This document shows positions 24,191-33,508 of a stretch of 64,000 nt of DNA, in pieces. The position numbers were made by a program, and so were the translations under genes. Origin of the DNA: Candidatus Bathyarchaeota archaeon A05DMB-2 (GTDB taxonomy: Archaea > Thermoproteota > Bathyarchaeia > Bathyarchaeales > Bathycorpusculaceae); the NCBI GenBank assembly GCA_018475625.1, contig JAAKEZ010000002.1, positions 248,001 through 312,000 of the forward strand, in the 5' to 3' direction. How positions within the stretch are numbered: the stretch's first letter is position 1; the number at the start of each line of letters is the position of its first letter. The notes below the pieces were generated by a model that saw only the letters and a program-made list of their open reading frames with translations, ran no database searches and was not told where the DNA came from.

Positions 24191-25459
24191 ATGGCTGAAC
24201 TTACACCTTCTCCAGACGTCATATTTGGCACCAAAGCCGGTTCAAACGCCAGTAAGTCAGAGCATGCAGACGGCTCTGCCGGCATCAGCCCCCTAAACCC
24301 ATCATGCCCCAAATGCGGCGGCAAAAAACTCTGGCGCGACGGCAACCGATACTCCATCTTTGGAGACAAGATTCAACGGTGGCTCTGCCGCGACTGCAAA
24401 CACCGTTTTTCTGACTTTGAGGATGTTCTGAAGGCTTGGAGCACGTTAGAACGCATTGAAATGATTGATACGAAGTCATTAAAAAGCTGGGATGACAAAG
24501 ATACTTCTCGCCAAATATGCGTCACGGAGACGAAAAACTTGGCAGCGGAACAACAAACAACTCAGGTTCCGCGAAGAAACGAAGAAGAATGCAAAGGCAA
24601 AATCATCGAACACGCCTTCTGGATGCAGAAAGAAGGCTACGCCGAAGCAACCATCACGCGCAGAATACGACTCCTAAGAACAATGGTCAACAAAGGTGCT
24701 AACCTACAAGACCCAGAATCAATCAAAGAAACCATCGCCAAACAACAAAAATGGTCAGTAAAAACCAAAGAAATCGCCATCGAAACCTACTCCTGCTTCC
24801 TCAAAATGCAAGGAAAAGCCTGGAGCCCACCAAAATACAAAGCAGTCAGAAAACTACCCTTCATACCAACCGAAGACGAGATAAACAGCTTAATTGCAGG
24901 ATGCAACAAAAAAACCGCAACCTTCCTTCAGCTGCTCAAGGAAACAGGTATGCGATGCGGAGAAGCCTTCATGCTCGAATGGACCGACTTCGACCTTGAA
25001 AACAAAACCGTCAACATAACTCCAGAAAAAGGAAGCGAACCACGTCAACTCAGAATATCCACGCAACTAATCGCCATGCTAAACAGCCTACCAAAAGAAA
25101 AACCCAAACCCTTCGACTGCTCCCACAGACACTTTACCCGAACCTTCAGAATCCAAAGAGCCAAAATAGCTATCAAACTCAAGAATGACCGCATACACAA
25201 AATCCACTTCCACACGCTACGCCACTGGAAAGCAACCATGGAATACGCCAAAACAAAAGACATCCTCCACGTCATGAAAATGCTCGGGCACAAAAATATC
25301 CAAAACACGCTACTCTACACTCAACTGATAAGCTTCGAGAACGACGAATTCCACTCAGCCACAGCCTCAACCGTTCAAGACGCCCAAAAACTAATTGAAG
25401 CAGGATTCGAATACGTCTGCGAGTTTAGCGACGTCAAAATCTTTAGGAGACGAAAATAA
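24191..25459 (+). CDS. int: Tyrosine recombinase (integrase) with N-terminal zinc ribbon
   Basis: 422 residues. The N-terminal ~75 residues carry a C4 zinc ribbon (Cys39, Cys42, Cys66, Cys69: 'CPKCGGKKLWRDG', 'WLCRDCKHRFSDF') like that of transposase-type zinc ribbons. A SAM-like core-binding domain spans ~130-215. Catalytic domain: Arg255 (ETGMRCGEAF), His341 and Arg344 (FHTLRHWKAT), His367 (MLGHKNI), nucleophile Tyr376 (NTLLYTQL). The set is complete, so it should be active. It sits beside the 3' end of tRNA-Pro, the likely integration site. The rest of the provirus lies on its 5' side. Confidence 0.95.
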   Translation: MAELTPSPDVIFGTKAGSNASKSEHADGSAGISPLNPSCPKCGGKKLWRDGNRYSIFGDKIQRWLCRDCKHRFSDFEDVLKAWSTLERIEMIDTKSLKSWDDKDTSRQICVTETKNLAAEQQTTQVPRRNEEECKGKIIEHAFWMQKEGYAEATITRRIRLLRTMVNKGANLQDPESIKETIAKQQKWSVKTKEIAIETYSCFLKMQGKAWSPPKYKAVRKLPFIPTEDEINSLIAGCNKKTATFLQLLKETGMRCGEAFMLEWTDFDLENKTVNITPEKGSEPRQLRISTQLIAMLNSLPKEKPKPFDCSHRHFTRTFRIQRAKIAIKLKNDRIHKIHFHTLRHWKATMEYAKTKDILHVMKMLGHKNIQNTLLYTQLISFENDEFHSATASTVQDAQKLIEAGFEYVCEFSDVKIFRRRK

Positions 25460-25492
25460 TGCGCAACATCAGCATAGGGGCCTGTATTATCG

Positions 25493-25571
25493 TGGTGGGG
25501 CCGCTGGGATTTGAACCCAGGATCGCATGCGCCCCAGGCATGTATCCTAATCCATGCTAGACGACGGCCCC
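25493..25571 (-). tRNA. tRNA-Pro (GGG), probable attachment site
   Basis: On the minus strand: 7-bp acceptor GGGGCCG/CGGCCCC, anticodon stem CATGC/GCATG with loop CTGGGGC (anticodon GGG), T arm CTGGG-TTCAAAT-CCCAG, discriminator A and an encoded CCA (25493-25495). No intron. The 3' half faces the integrase gene, so the crossover most likely lies between the T arm and the 3' end, with the matching copy beyond the left edge of the window. Confidence 0.95.
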
Positions 25572-25936
25572 ATGAATTGCCGCTTTGACCGCAACGTTTC
25601 AGCGGTGGAGTCGCTCGTATTACTCTTTCTTCTTTCTAAAAAGGTTGCTCCCCAATCTGCGTCTCTTCTAGCCATTTAGTCCTTTTCCGCGCTGAGAGCT
25701 CACACAATTTTTCGGACCATTTTAAAAAATAGGAAATTAGGGGTAGGTCGCCTTAGAATAGAGTTCTGGATGATTGAACCTATTCACAGTTTAGTTCTGT
25801 CAAGTCTTTATAAGTGGGGGTGTAGACAAAAAGCGCACATCAGTTCAGCCCCTACAAGAGCATAGTCCGTAACCCGTGATAACACTTGGTAACCAGCAGT
25901 CACTAAAAGTTATCAATTTGTTTTCAAGTTTTCAGC
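25572..25936. other. Intergenic 365 bp between tRNA-Pro and aRF1
   Basis: No gene seen. It holds the promoter side of tRNA-Pro (minus strand) and, 12 bp beyond the aRF1 stop, one copy of a 28-bp repeat shared with 40084-40111. Otherwise nothing recognised. Confidence 0.4.
25898..25925. repeat. Dispersed 28-bp repeat, copy 1
   Basis: Twenty-four bases (25902-25925, beginning ACTAAAAGTTATCAATTT) match 40088-40111 exactly; with one mismatch the match extends to 28 (25898 and 40084). This copy lies just downstream of the aRF1 stop codon; the other lies just downstream of the RimI-like gene. Same position relative to genes suggests a 3' regulatory or terminator element, or ends of a small mobile element. 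Confidence 0.6.
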
Positions 25937-27205
25937 TTATCCCTGCATTTTAAACCGCAAAATCGCAGCAATTCCACCAAATGCGTTTTTCAGCATCTGC
26001 CCTTCTTCAGTCTCAGCAGAAATAATCTCCACATCCGTGTTCGCCTGCTCCGCCAGTTGCGCCAAGTCGTCAATTATGTCTTGCTTATCTGCTATGGCTA
26101 AGGATGGCGCTTGACACTTTGGACAAGGTTTCCCTGATAAGCTCTGCTCAAACTCCGTCAGCATCTGACTTTTTATCGTGTGCTTTTCCTCGTAGCCGCA
26201 AGCGCTACACTTAACCGTAACACGCAAAAGGTCAACTTTTTCCGAAATCAAAAGTGTCCGAACCGCACCGGCTTCCAGCACTCTCCGCACCTCAGCCTCG
26301 CCATAAGTAATCATCCCAGTGTCATGACCAACTTCGTAAAGGAACTGCTGCATAATCTGCTTCTCCTCGATGTACCTGACTTTGCGCATTATTTCAGGCG
26401 CTTTTTCCACCACTTCCTTCACGCCTTGCTCTTCCACATAAGCCGTGTCAATAGTGTCGATAATCTTGTTCTTCAACTGGTAATTCAGATAGTCACCCTT
26501 CTCAAAATCGTACTTTGTGGGTCCAGGACCCGCGAGGATAATTCCCTTCAACGTCTCAATCTGCAGAAAAACATCATTGGCGTGCTGCCCCACCCTCGTG
26601 AAGTACTCGTTAAGCTGCATGTCCCTTAGACGCTCGTACCTTCTGGCTGACTGTCCGCCAGCACGAGTTTTCCCAGCCACGCCAGAAGCCATCTGCCTGA
26701 CGATGTCAAGTTTCTTGCCCTGAAGTGTGGCAATCGTAGCGCCAGACGCATCGATGAGGAGTATGCCGTACGTTTCCTTTTCTCTAAGCATCTCCTGCAG
26801 ATGCTCGGTGTGAAAACGCGAATCACAGCGGTACAAGTAAATCCTGATGGGTTCAGGCGGCACAATAACGTAAGTCTCAATCCTTTCGCTGCCTGGTCCA
26901 CCGCCTTCTTGCGGAATAGCACCGCAGAAAATCACTATGCCGTTTTCTCCAGAGTCCTTGAAAAGTTTGAGGCGCTGCTGAACCTTGACGATTGCTTCCT
27001 GTACATTCTTACGGGTGGTTGTTGACTTGATGTTGCTTGCGGTGCCGTACTCGTCGCGGAGCATGTTTATAGCGTCACTTATCTGCTTTCCCGGCGGAAC
27101 GTACAAGCTGATAAGCTCGGTTGCGCGTCCCTCTTTGCTGGCTAACGCTTGCAAAGTCTTCCGAAGCCTGAAGAGTTCAAGGGACGATTTTTTCGCGGTG
27201 CTCAA
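25937..27205 (-). CDS. prf1: Peptide chain release factor aRF1
   Basis: 422 residues, normal length. Domain 1 carries NIKS at 58-61 (stop-codon reading) and 'YLYRCDSRFHT'; domain 2 has the GGQ loop 'KTRAGGQSARRYER' that triggers peptidyl-tRNA hydrolysis; the C-terminal domain has a four-cysteine zinc site ('KCSACGYEE' and 'PCPKCQA'), as in many archaeal RF1s. It acts at the ribosomal A site on all three stop codons, delivered by aEF1A. Monocistronic. Confidence 0.98.
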   Translation of the reverse strand: MSTAKKSSLELFRLRKTLQALASKEGRATELISLYVPPGKQISDAINMLRDEYGTASNIKSTTTRKNVQEAIVKVQQRLKLFKDSGENGIVIFCGAIPQEGGGPGSERIETYVIVPPEPIRIYLYRCDSRFHTEHLQEMLREKETYGILLIDASGATIATLQGKKLDIVRQMASGVAGKTRAGGQSARRYERLRDMQLNEYFTRVGQHANDVFLQIETLKGIILAGPGPTKYDFEKGDYLNYQLKNKIIDTIDTAYVEEQGVKEVVEKAPEIMRKVRYIEEKQIMQQFLYEVGHDTGMITYGEAEVRRVLEAGAVRTLLISEKVDLLRVTVKCSACGYEEKHTIKSQMLTEFEQSLSGKPCPKCQAPSLAIADKQDIIDDLAQLAEQANTDVEIISAETEEGQMLKNAFGGIAAILRFKMQG

Positions 27206-27300
27206 CGGTTTTCACTACGATTTGTTTTAGCTAAGTTACGTTGTGGCGGTTTAGATAAAAGTTGCTACGTGAAAAAGGCGTTTAACAGCGGCTACAGCGG

Positions 27301-28287
27301 TTATGGCGCTTTGATGACTTCCTTCAAGAAAGCCTTGAAGGGACCAAGCTTTCCGCCGTAGTTGCCCGAGCTGATTTTTACCACGCCCGGCGTGCTTGCA
27401 GCTGCGATTACGCCCTGTTTCATGGCGTTCTTCACAGCGTCCAAGGTTAAGCCGTTCATGACGATTTCATAAACGCATTGCACGTTTTCTGGAACCACGG
27501 AATCTGGCACGAGCGTTCTCAGCGTTGGGCAGTAAGGATGGTTCGTTGACGCTTTCATCTTGTACTTCAGCGAACCGGCTTTGCTGCCTGCTCGACACAC
27601 CCCACCTGGAAACGGCATGATAACATCTGGCGCGTTTGCACGTATAGCATCTGCTGCGGCTTCAGCGGCTTTTAACCCGACTGGTTGGTTCTCGGCGAAT
27701 ATCATGAAGTTGCCTCCTGCTACTGCTTCCTGCGCGCCGAATCCGTCTTCAACTATGAAGTTGCCTTCCATAACTGGAATCTTCCAGCATTTTCTGCCGC
27801 CAATCATGGTTTTCTTTTGGAAGCCATCACCGAAGTAGCGCAGGCTACTGCCAACTTTTAGCACTCGCTTGCTCGTGGTTAAGCCGTTGAACGCGGCGGT
27901 TGTGGGGCAAGTCATGATGCACTGCCCGATGCGTTCCATGAGCTGATGCTTAAGCTCGAAACGGTCACGGTTGTAAATCTGCACCAGCACTCCTGGTCGG
28001 TTGTCTGGTGTTTCACTTGCGGGCACAGGGCGCTCGATGGCGGCTTCTGCAGGTGCCATGATGACGCTGGTGGCGAAGCCTGTGGTTACACTTGCGGCGA
28101 TGTGTGCCCATTTCTCATTTTCCGCGGTGATTAAGATTCTTCCAGCCCAGAGAGGAAACATCTCGGCGAAGGTGTCTTGGATTTTGACCGTGTTTCCCGC
28201 CGGAGATTTGACTGCGAAAACTTGTTCTTTATCGTCGTATCTTAGAATTTCAAGTTTGTTCTCGGTTGAGGTAGCCATTAACTTCAT
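27301..28287 (-). CDS. ftr: Formylmethanofuran:H4MPT formyltransferase
   Basis: 328 residues from the ATG at 28287 (a further ATG at 28335 would add 16). It matches Ftr throughout: 'VKIQDTFAEMFPLWAGRILI', 'GFATSVIMAPAEA', 'RIGQCIMTCPTTAAFNGL', 'LRYFGDGFQKK', 'MPFPGGVCRAGSKAGS', 'YCPTLRTLVPDSVVPE', 'GNYGGKLGPFK'. It moves the formyl group from formylmethanofuran to N5 of tetrahydromethanopterin, the second step of the archaeal methyl branch. A short N-terminal extension of ~30 residues is unusual for the family. With Fae-Hps elsewhere in the window it points to H4MPT-linked C1 metabolism. Confidence 0.93.
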   Translation of the reverse strand: MKLMATSTENKLEILRYDDKEQVFAVKSPAGNTVKIQDTFAEMFPLWAGRILITAENEKWAHIAASVTTGFATSVIMAPAEAAIERPVPASETPDNRPGVLVQIYNRDRFELKHQLMERIGQCIMTCPTTAAFNGLTTSKRVLKVGSSLRYFGDGFQKKTMIGGRKCWKIPVMEGNFIVEDGFGAQEAVAGGNFMIFAENQPVGLKAAEAAADAIRANAPDVIMPFPGGVCRAGSKAGSLKYKMKASTNHPYCPTLRTLVPDSVVPENVQCVYEIVMNGLTLDAVKNAMKQGVIAAASTPGVVKISSGNYGGKLGPFKAFLKEVIKAP

Positions 28288-28422
28288 CTCGGTGGTCGCG
28301 TGCTTGATTGGTGATTCAGTATTTCTTGGTCTCATTTAAGAGTTTTCGTGACAGCAAGCGCACTCTAATGAGGCTTAACCCCTATACAAACTGCTGACCC
28401 CAAGAAATGGTTTTCAAATAGT

Positions 28423-28644
28423 CTACTGTTCTGCTGTCAACTGTTTTTCCATCAGTTCTTCGATTACCCCTATCTCAACAGGCGCTTGCTCGCCTGTGCC
28501 CGCATCTTTGGCGGTGTTCGCTCTTGGGGGTTCGCGGTTGCTGTCTTGCTGTTTTCCGACCCAGTACAGTGCCCAGCCGATGATGAAGACGAAAACTATG
28601 ATGGGGAGAAGTAGAATTGTTATGATGCGGTTGCGGCTGCGCAA
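28423..28644 (-). CDS. Small single-pass membrane protein
   Basis: 73 residues, TTG start. One hydrophobic helix (IITILLLPIIVFVFIIGWAL) after three arginines, then a polar Pro/Glu-rich cytoplasmic or external tail. Family not recognised; role unknown. It lies downstream of nothing obvious and may be monocistronic. Confidence 0.5.
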   Translation of the reverse strand: MRSRNRIITILLLPIIVFVFIIGWALYWVGKQQDSNREPPRANTAKDAGTGEQAPVEIGVIEELMEKQLTAEQ

Positions 28645-28873
28645 TTAGTTATTCTCCGAGTAAAGGTTGCCTTTTCGTATTTAAGGCATTTATGAATCTA
28701 CAATAAACATACATCAAGCTCATGTGCGATCGCGGCTGGTTCGAGGTTGCTGATTTGACTCGGAGGTAATTTTCGGTTTTTCTTTTGGTTATTTATAATA
28801 TTTTTTTGCAATTTTTATTCCAGCATAATAAGACTTACTTATAGGTTCAAATATCTCCATATGTCGAAGCCAG

Positions 28874-29290
28874 ATGTCGATTCAAGATTATCTACATGAA
28901 AAAGCCGAGGAGTCACGTCATAACGAAGTAATCGCCTTCATGATGTTCATTGCGGGCTCGGTTTTCTTCGTGGGCGGCATACTGTCATCGCTCAGTTTTG
29001 GCACTGGACTCAGTTGGTTCCTGTTTATTCCTTACCTTGCGAACTTTACGGAAGCGATGTTTTTGGAACTCGCGTTTCTATTGGTTGGCTTTTTCCTTAT
29101 CATAACTGGGATAGGCGTTGGCTTGTATTACTATCGCGGTCGGAGCTGGTACATGCGTGAGCTTGGTAAGGCTAACAACCCAGAGAACCTTATGAGGATG
29201 CAGCATCAACAGTATCAAAGTGCATTTACGGTGCAGGAATCCAGATTTGCGCCGAAACGGAAGACGTCATCGCTGAAAAAGAAGGAATAA
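28874..29290 (+). CDS. Small membrane protein, two helices
   Basis: 138 residues. Helices at about 19-45 (VIAFMMFIAGSVFFVGGILS) and 57-84 (FLELAFLLVGFFLIITGIGV), with polar ends and a basic C-terminus (KRKTSSLKKKE). A short ATG-initiated frame overlaps just upstream (28861). A TATA-like ACTTATAGG at about 28838 lies some 35 bp before the start. Family not recognised. Confidence 0.55.
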   Translation: MSIQDYLHEKAEESRHNEVIAFMMFIAGSVFFVGGILSSLSFGTGLSWFLFIPYLANFTEAMFLELAFLLVGFFLIITGIGVGLYYYRGRSWYMRELGKANNPENLMRMQHQQYQSAFTVQESRFAPKRKTSSLKKKE

Positions 29291-29336
29291 TTAAACAGGT
29301 TTTCAGCAAGTTTCATCGGCGACATGCCCCATTCAG

Positions 29337-30065
29337 CTATAGTGCGTTTGAGGCGATTAGCTGCCTGATTTTCTTGGCGAGCACGGTGCCTAAGAGTTTC
29401 GTTTCGTCTCCGATAGCTTCTTCAATTTTGGCGTCGTATGGGATTTCTGCTAGGAATTTCAAGCCAAGCTTCCCGGTTTCGGCTCGCACGTTTGCAGCGT
29501 TGGTCATTTTCATGTTTTCCACGATGCCAATAATGGGAACCTTCACACTCTGGAGCAGAGCAACCTGTTTTCTAACGGTTTCAAACGCCAGCAGCGACGG
29601 CGTGGTGACTATCAAGAAGTCTATGCGCTTCACCAGCCTGATTAGGTCAAGCACTGCGTCGCCGATGCCGGGTGGCATGTCGATGATGAGAAAGTCAAGT
29701 TCGCCCCATTGGGTGACCGCTAACAGCTCAATTAGGGCGTTTGAGGTATCTATTCCTCTTAGCGGAGCAGCTTGGTCATGGGAGTAGTAGATGAGCGACA
29801 TGTACGCTAAGCCGTGTACCACGGGTGGTATGATGCCCTTGTCCTCTTTGGGCTGTGTGTCTTTTGCGCCTAAGATGAGGTGAGTTGAGGGGCTGGTGAA
29901 GTCAAGGTCGAAGAGTCCTACTTTATAGCCGCTTCGCGAGAGCGTTAATGCGAGTGTGGTGGCTACGATGCTTTTGCCTACTCCGCCTTTGCCGCTTGAA
30001 ACGGCTATGATTCGGCTTATTCTCTTTAGTCGCTCGTTTATTATGGTTGTTCGTGGGTCAACCAT
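29337..30065 (-). CDS. MinD/Mrp-type ATPase, probable hydrogenase maturase partner
   Basis: 242 residues. Deviant Walker A 'SSGKGGVGKSIVATTLAL', switch I 'GLFDLDFTSPSTHLIL', Walker B 'LDFLIIDMPPGIGDAV', late 'IVENM' motif. It lacks the C-terminal CxxC that Fe-S carrier Mrp/NBP35 proteins have. It starts 2 bp after the hypA stop. In Thermococcus the ATPase partner of HypA is an Mrp/MinD-type protein (HypB-AT) that drives nickel delivery to [NiFe] hydrogenase; the same job is likely here. A plain P-loop HypB GTPase is not in the window. Confidence 0.8.
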   Translation of the reverse strand: MVDPRTTIINERLKRISRIIAVSSGKGGVGKSIVATTLALTLSRSGYKVGLFDLDFTSPSTHLILGAKDTQPKEDKGIIPPVVHGLAYMSLIYYSHDQAAPLRGIDTSNALIELLAVTQWGELDFLIIDMPPGIGDAVLDLIRLVKRIDFLIVTTPSLLAFETVRKQVALLQSVKVPIIGIVENMKMTNAANVRAETGKLGLKFLAEIPYDAKIEEAIGDETKLLGTVLAKKIRQLIASNAL

Positions 30066-30067
30066 TG

Positions 30068-30466
30068 TCAGCGTGCTCCTTTTATGCTTTCAAGCCATAT
30101 TCCTCGTCCTTCTGTGATTTCAAAGTCGGGGCTGCCGCATTTCGGGCATTTTATGTAGGTGTGTGCGACTTCTGGGATGAAGTGGATGGCTTCGGCTGTG
30201 TCTTTATCCAGTTTCTGTTTTTTGAAGAGCCAGGTGTTTCCACAGACTCGGCATTTCAGGGTTGTTTTTGCGCGGGTTATGTGGAATTTGGCGTTTTTGA
30301 AGTTGGTTGGTTTAAGCTGTGACAGCGCGAATTGAAGGATGCCTTTTTCGACTTGTTGGAGTTCGCCGACTTTTATGGTGACTTCTTTTACTTCTCTCAG
30401 TTTTTCTTTTTCGGCGATTTGCTGTGCAGTGGCTATTACTGCTTCGGCTAAAGTCCATTCATGCAT
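30068..30466 (-). CDS. hypA: Hydrogenase nickel-insertion protein HypA
   Basis: 132 residues. It begins MHEWTLAEAV, where His2 and Glu3 bind nickel, followed by 'VKEVTIKVGELQQVEKGILQ' and a zinc domain with 'KCRVCGNTW' and 'IKCPKCGSPDF'. The ~24-residue insert between the cysteine pairs is the long form known from Thermococcales. It hands Ni(II) to the hydrogenase large subunit precursor. It overlaps none of its neighbours; the maturase ATPase follows 2 bp later. No hydrogenase genes are in the window. Confidence 0.93.
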   Translation of the reverse strand: MHEWTLAEAVIATAQQIAEKEKLREVKEVTIKVGELQQVEKGILQFALSQLKPTNFKNAKFHITRAKTTLKCRVCGNTWLFKKQKLDKDTAEAIHFIPEVAHTYIKCPKCGSPDFEITEGRGIWLESIKGAR

Positions 30467-30662
30467 AGACAGCCTAAAGGATTGGCGGTTTAAAAGAATA
30501 TTGCATGGGTTGGCTGGTGTGCTCTGTTGCGATTTTTGACGTATGCGCCTCTATTTATAGCTTCAATTGGCTGTTAACTGCGTTTAGAACTAGTTACTCT
30601 GAAGCGACCACCCCTTCCCTTATTTAAAGGGGCAATCATCACAAGACGATGTTTGTTGTGAT

Positions 30663-33272
30663 TCAGAATCGTAAAGTCTTTTTCAGCTCCATCCAGAAGG
30701 TTGCAACGAAGGAAACGATGATGACGAGTGCCCAGTCTTGGAGGCTGAGATAGGTGATTCGCAAGCTGTCATGGATGAACGACAGGTTTGTTCCCACAAG
30801 CAAGGTGGCTATGACGAGGATTGCCCAGAGGACCATGACCTTGTTCGAGAAGAAACCCCGCTTTGCAAGAGGTTCTTTCTCAGACCTGAAGTTTAATGCC
30901 AAGAAGACGTGCCCAAGCATCCAGGTGGCGAAGGCCATGGTCTGCGCCAGCGTGAGGTTCTGAGTTAGGAACCATGTGGATAGGAAGTTAAAGCTGACCG
31001 CGGTGAATAGGCTCAAGGCGCCCAGAGACATTGTTTGGAGCATGCTTCGGTTCATGAACCGCTCCTTTGGATTAATGGGCGGCTTTGTCATGGTGCCGCT
31101 TTCCTCGGGTTCCGCTACGAAGGTGGCGGAGGCTGCGAGGTCCATGAATAGTTCTAGCATTATTATTTGGATGGGCGCGAACGGTAGCGGGACACCGAGG
31201 GCGATTGGGAGGAGAAAACTGGCTACGAGGGCGATCTTGCACGCGAGGTAGTAGCGAACGCCCTTTCGCAGGTTGCTGTAGAGTTTTCGCCCCTCCCTGA
31301 CTGCGGTTTCGATGGTGGCGAAGTTGTCGTCGGTGAGCACCATGTCCGCGGTTTCTTTGGCAACGTCGGTTCCGCGTAATCCCATGGCGACACCTATGTG
31401 CGCCTCTTTAATCGCGGGCGCATCGTTTATGCCGTCGCCTGTGACCGCGACGACTTCACCGTTTTCTCGAATGAGCCTCACTAGACGCAGTTTGTCTTCG
31501 GGCGTGACTCTGGCAAAGACAGCGGTCTCTTTCAGCGCCTTTTTCACCTCTCCGTCGCTCATGCGGGCGATTTCGTTTCCGGTAAGTACGCGTCTGCTGT
31601 CGATGCCTACTTGTGTGGCTATAGTTCTGGCAGTTTCCGGGTGGTCACCCGTGACCATTATAACTTTTATTCCGGCTTCTTGGCAGGTGCGGATGGCTCC
31701 TTTAACTTCTTTTCTCGGCGGATCTATGAAGCCTACTATACCCACGAAAACGAGTTCACGCTCAATGGTTTCGCGCTTCAGCGCTGATCCGTGTGGCAGC
31801 CGTCGATAAGCGAAAGCTAAGAGGCGTTCACCTGACTGAGCCATTTCAACCATGGCTTTTGCCACTTCCATCCTATTCGCGTCGGCGAGTTTCACTTCTT
31901 CGCCTTTCAAGAGTATGCTTGTCGAGTTGGCTAGCACGTTTTCTGGGGCGCCACTGGATAAAACCACCTTGAAGTTGCGGTATTTATACACGTAGGAGGC
32001 GAGTTTTCTCTTGTTGTCGAAGCTTAACTCGTCTTTAAGCACCCAGCTTTCCGTAAGTTGCTGAACGTTAACCGCGTCTTGTTCAAGTTGTTCCAGAAGC
32101 GCCTGTGCCATCGGGTTGCCTAACACTTGATTGCTCGTCGCATCTTTCAGCGCTTCACTTGCCAGCAAGGCAGTCTTCAAAGCTTCTTTCTCGTTTTCCT
32201 TGAACTCTTGGGTTGGAAGGGTTCTGCCGTCAAAGTAGAGGTGCTCCACTTTCATCTTGCCCTCTGTTATGGTTCCGGTTTTGTCGGTGGCTATGACGGT
32301 GACGCTTCCAAGAGTCTCTGCCCCACGCAAACGCTTCACCAACGCACCCTTTTTGGAAAGGGCATATGCTCCGACGCCTAGGACCATAGTGATTATAATT
32401 GGCAACTCTTCAGGAATGACGGCGAAAGCCAACGCCAGACCAGTTAGAACCATCTGCTCCACGGCCAAGCCGCGCACGAAACCCAAGACCGGAACGAGCA
32501 CGCTAAAGAAAAACGCAATCCAAACCAGACTTTTTGAAAGCTGCTTCATGTAAAGCTGAAGCGGAGTCCTTGGTTCTCTCGCAGCCTTAGCTATGCCCGT
32601 AACCCTGCCCAACTCGGTGCCTGCGCCGGTTGCTGTTATTAGAGCTTTCGCTTGTCCTCTAGTTACGATTGTTCCAGCGAAGAGCATGTTCCTCTGCTCG
32701 GGGATTCTGGTTTCGCTGGGCAGGACTACGGCGGCGTCTTTGGCGACGGGAAGTGATTCACCAGTTAGCGACGCCTCATCAACTTCAAGTCCGAAGGCTT
32801 CAAGCAGTCTTGCATCTGCGGGAACCCGCTGCTCCGTCTTCAGCAGTATGACGTCGCCTGGAACAAGCAAGGTAGTCTGCACCTCCTGCACCTTGCCGTT
32901 TCTAAGCACGAACGTGGTCGGCGGCGCCAGCTTCCTCAACGAGGCTATGGAGCGTTTGGCGCGGTACTCGTTCCAAACTTCCACGAGAACCAAAATGACA
33001 ATTATGACTACGATGGTTAAGGCGTCGGTTAAAGTGCCTAAAACACTGTAAAGCACTCCCACAGCAAGCAGCAAAATAATCATTGGCTCGGTGATTTCTT
33101 CTCGGAGTATGTCTAAGAATCGGATTTCCGGCTCCACAACAAGCCTGTTAGCACCATATTTCTTTAGCCGTTTCGCTGCTTCATTATCCGTTAAACCAGT
33201 GGCTGGGTTGACACCTAAAGACTGGATAACTTCCTGCATTTCTCGGGAATGCAACTGACCCATTACTGACAC
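30663..33272 (-). CDS. P2-type cation-transporting ATPase (Ca2+-like)
   Basis: 869 residues, complete. N-terminal cation-ATPase domain (LHSREMQEVIQSLGVNPATG), actuator 'TGES', M4 'FAVIPEELPIIITMV', phosphorylation site 'VIATDKTGTITEGKM', nucleotide domain, 'VTGDHPETA', hinge 'VTGDGINDAPAI', and six C-terminal helices. The SERCA/PMR1-like layout without a metal-binding N-terminal domain indicates export of Ca2+ or a similar cation. PEELP in place of PEGLP in M4 and a short C-terminus are the only departures, and the ion is therefore uncertain. Monocistronic. Confidence 0.93.
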   Translation of the reverse strand: MSVMGQLHSREMQEVIQSLGVNPATGLTDNEAAKRLKKYGANRLVVEPEIRFLDILREEITEPMIILLLAVGVLYSVLGTLTDALTIVVIIVILVLVEVWNEYRAKRSIASLRKLAPPTTFVLRNGKVQEVQTTLLVPGDVILLKTEQRVPADARLLEAFGLEVDEASLTGESLPVAKDAAVVLPSETRIPEQRNMLFAGTIVTRGQAKALITATGAGTELGRVTGIAKAAREPRTPLQLYMKQLSKSLVWIAFFFSVLVPVLGFVRGLAVEQMVLTGLALAFAVIPEELPIIITMVLGVGAYALSKKGALVKRLRGAETLGSVTVIATDKTGTITEGKMKVEHLYFDGRTLPTQEFKENEKEALKTALLASEALKDATSNQVLGNPMAQALLEQLEQDAVNVQQLTESWVLKDELSFDNKRKLASYVYKYRNFKVVLSSGAPENVLANSTSILLKGEEVKLADANRMEVAKAMVEMAQSGERLLAFAYRRLPHGSALKRETIERELVFVGIVGFIDPPRKEVKGAIRTCQEAGIKVIMVTGDHPETARTIATQVGIDSRRVLTGNEIARMSDGEVKKALKETAVFARVTPEDKLRLVRLIRENGEVVAVTGDGINDAPAIKEAHIGVAMGLRGTDVAKETADMVLTDDNFATIETAVREGRKLYSNLRKGVRYYLACKIALVASFLLPIALGVPLPFAPIQIIMLELFMDLAASATFVAEPEESGTMTKPPINPKERFMNRSMLQTMSLGALSLFTAVSFNFLSTWFLTQNLTLAQTMAFATWMLGHVFLALNFRSEKEPLAKRGFFSNKVMVLWAILVIATLLVGTNLSFIHDSLRITYLSLQDWALVIIVSFVATFWMELKKTLRF

Positions 33273-33508
33273 CCAAAACCCTTTCAGCGAAGCGGAGTGT
33301 TTCTATGAGTTTTGATTTTGCCTAAAAAGGTTATGCAGAAGAAAACTTGAGTTAGGTGAACCCTTGTCGGTTTTTTAATGCGGACATGCCCGCGGATGTT
33401 GGGATATGAACGTAATCAGAAAAATTGATTTTTGCTACAAATCAGGTGCTAATTACGCAAAACTTTATTACATCGCCCAGCGTTTTGCATGGTAAAAGGT
33501 TGAACAAC

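Larger units (their letters stand above)
1..25571. mobile_element. Provirus of a head-tailed archaeal virus (left end outside window)
   Basis: A contiguous run of virion morphogenesis genes on the plus strand (connector, head closure, tail tube, chaperones, tape-measure candidate, hub, both terminase subunits) is followed by defence-like cargo, small regulatory genes and a tyrosine recombinase whose stop lies 34 bp from the encoded CCA end of tRNA-Pro. This is the layout of an element integrated into the 3' end of a tRNA. The capsid and protease genes and most of the portal are not visible, so the left boundary is beyond position 1. Whether the provirus is inducible cannot be judged; the virion genes seen here are intact. 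Confidence 0.9.

Noticed and set aside
29337-30065. Mrp/NBP35 Fe-S carrier
   Set aside because: No C-terminal CxxC; position after hypA fits the nickel maturase ATPase better.
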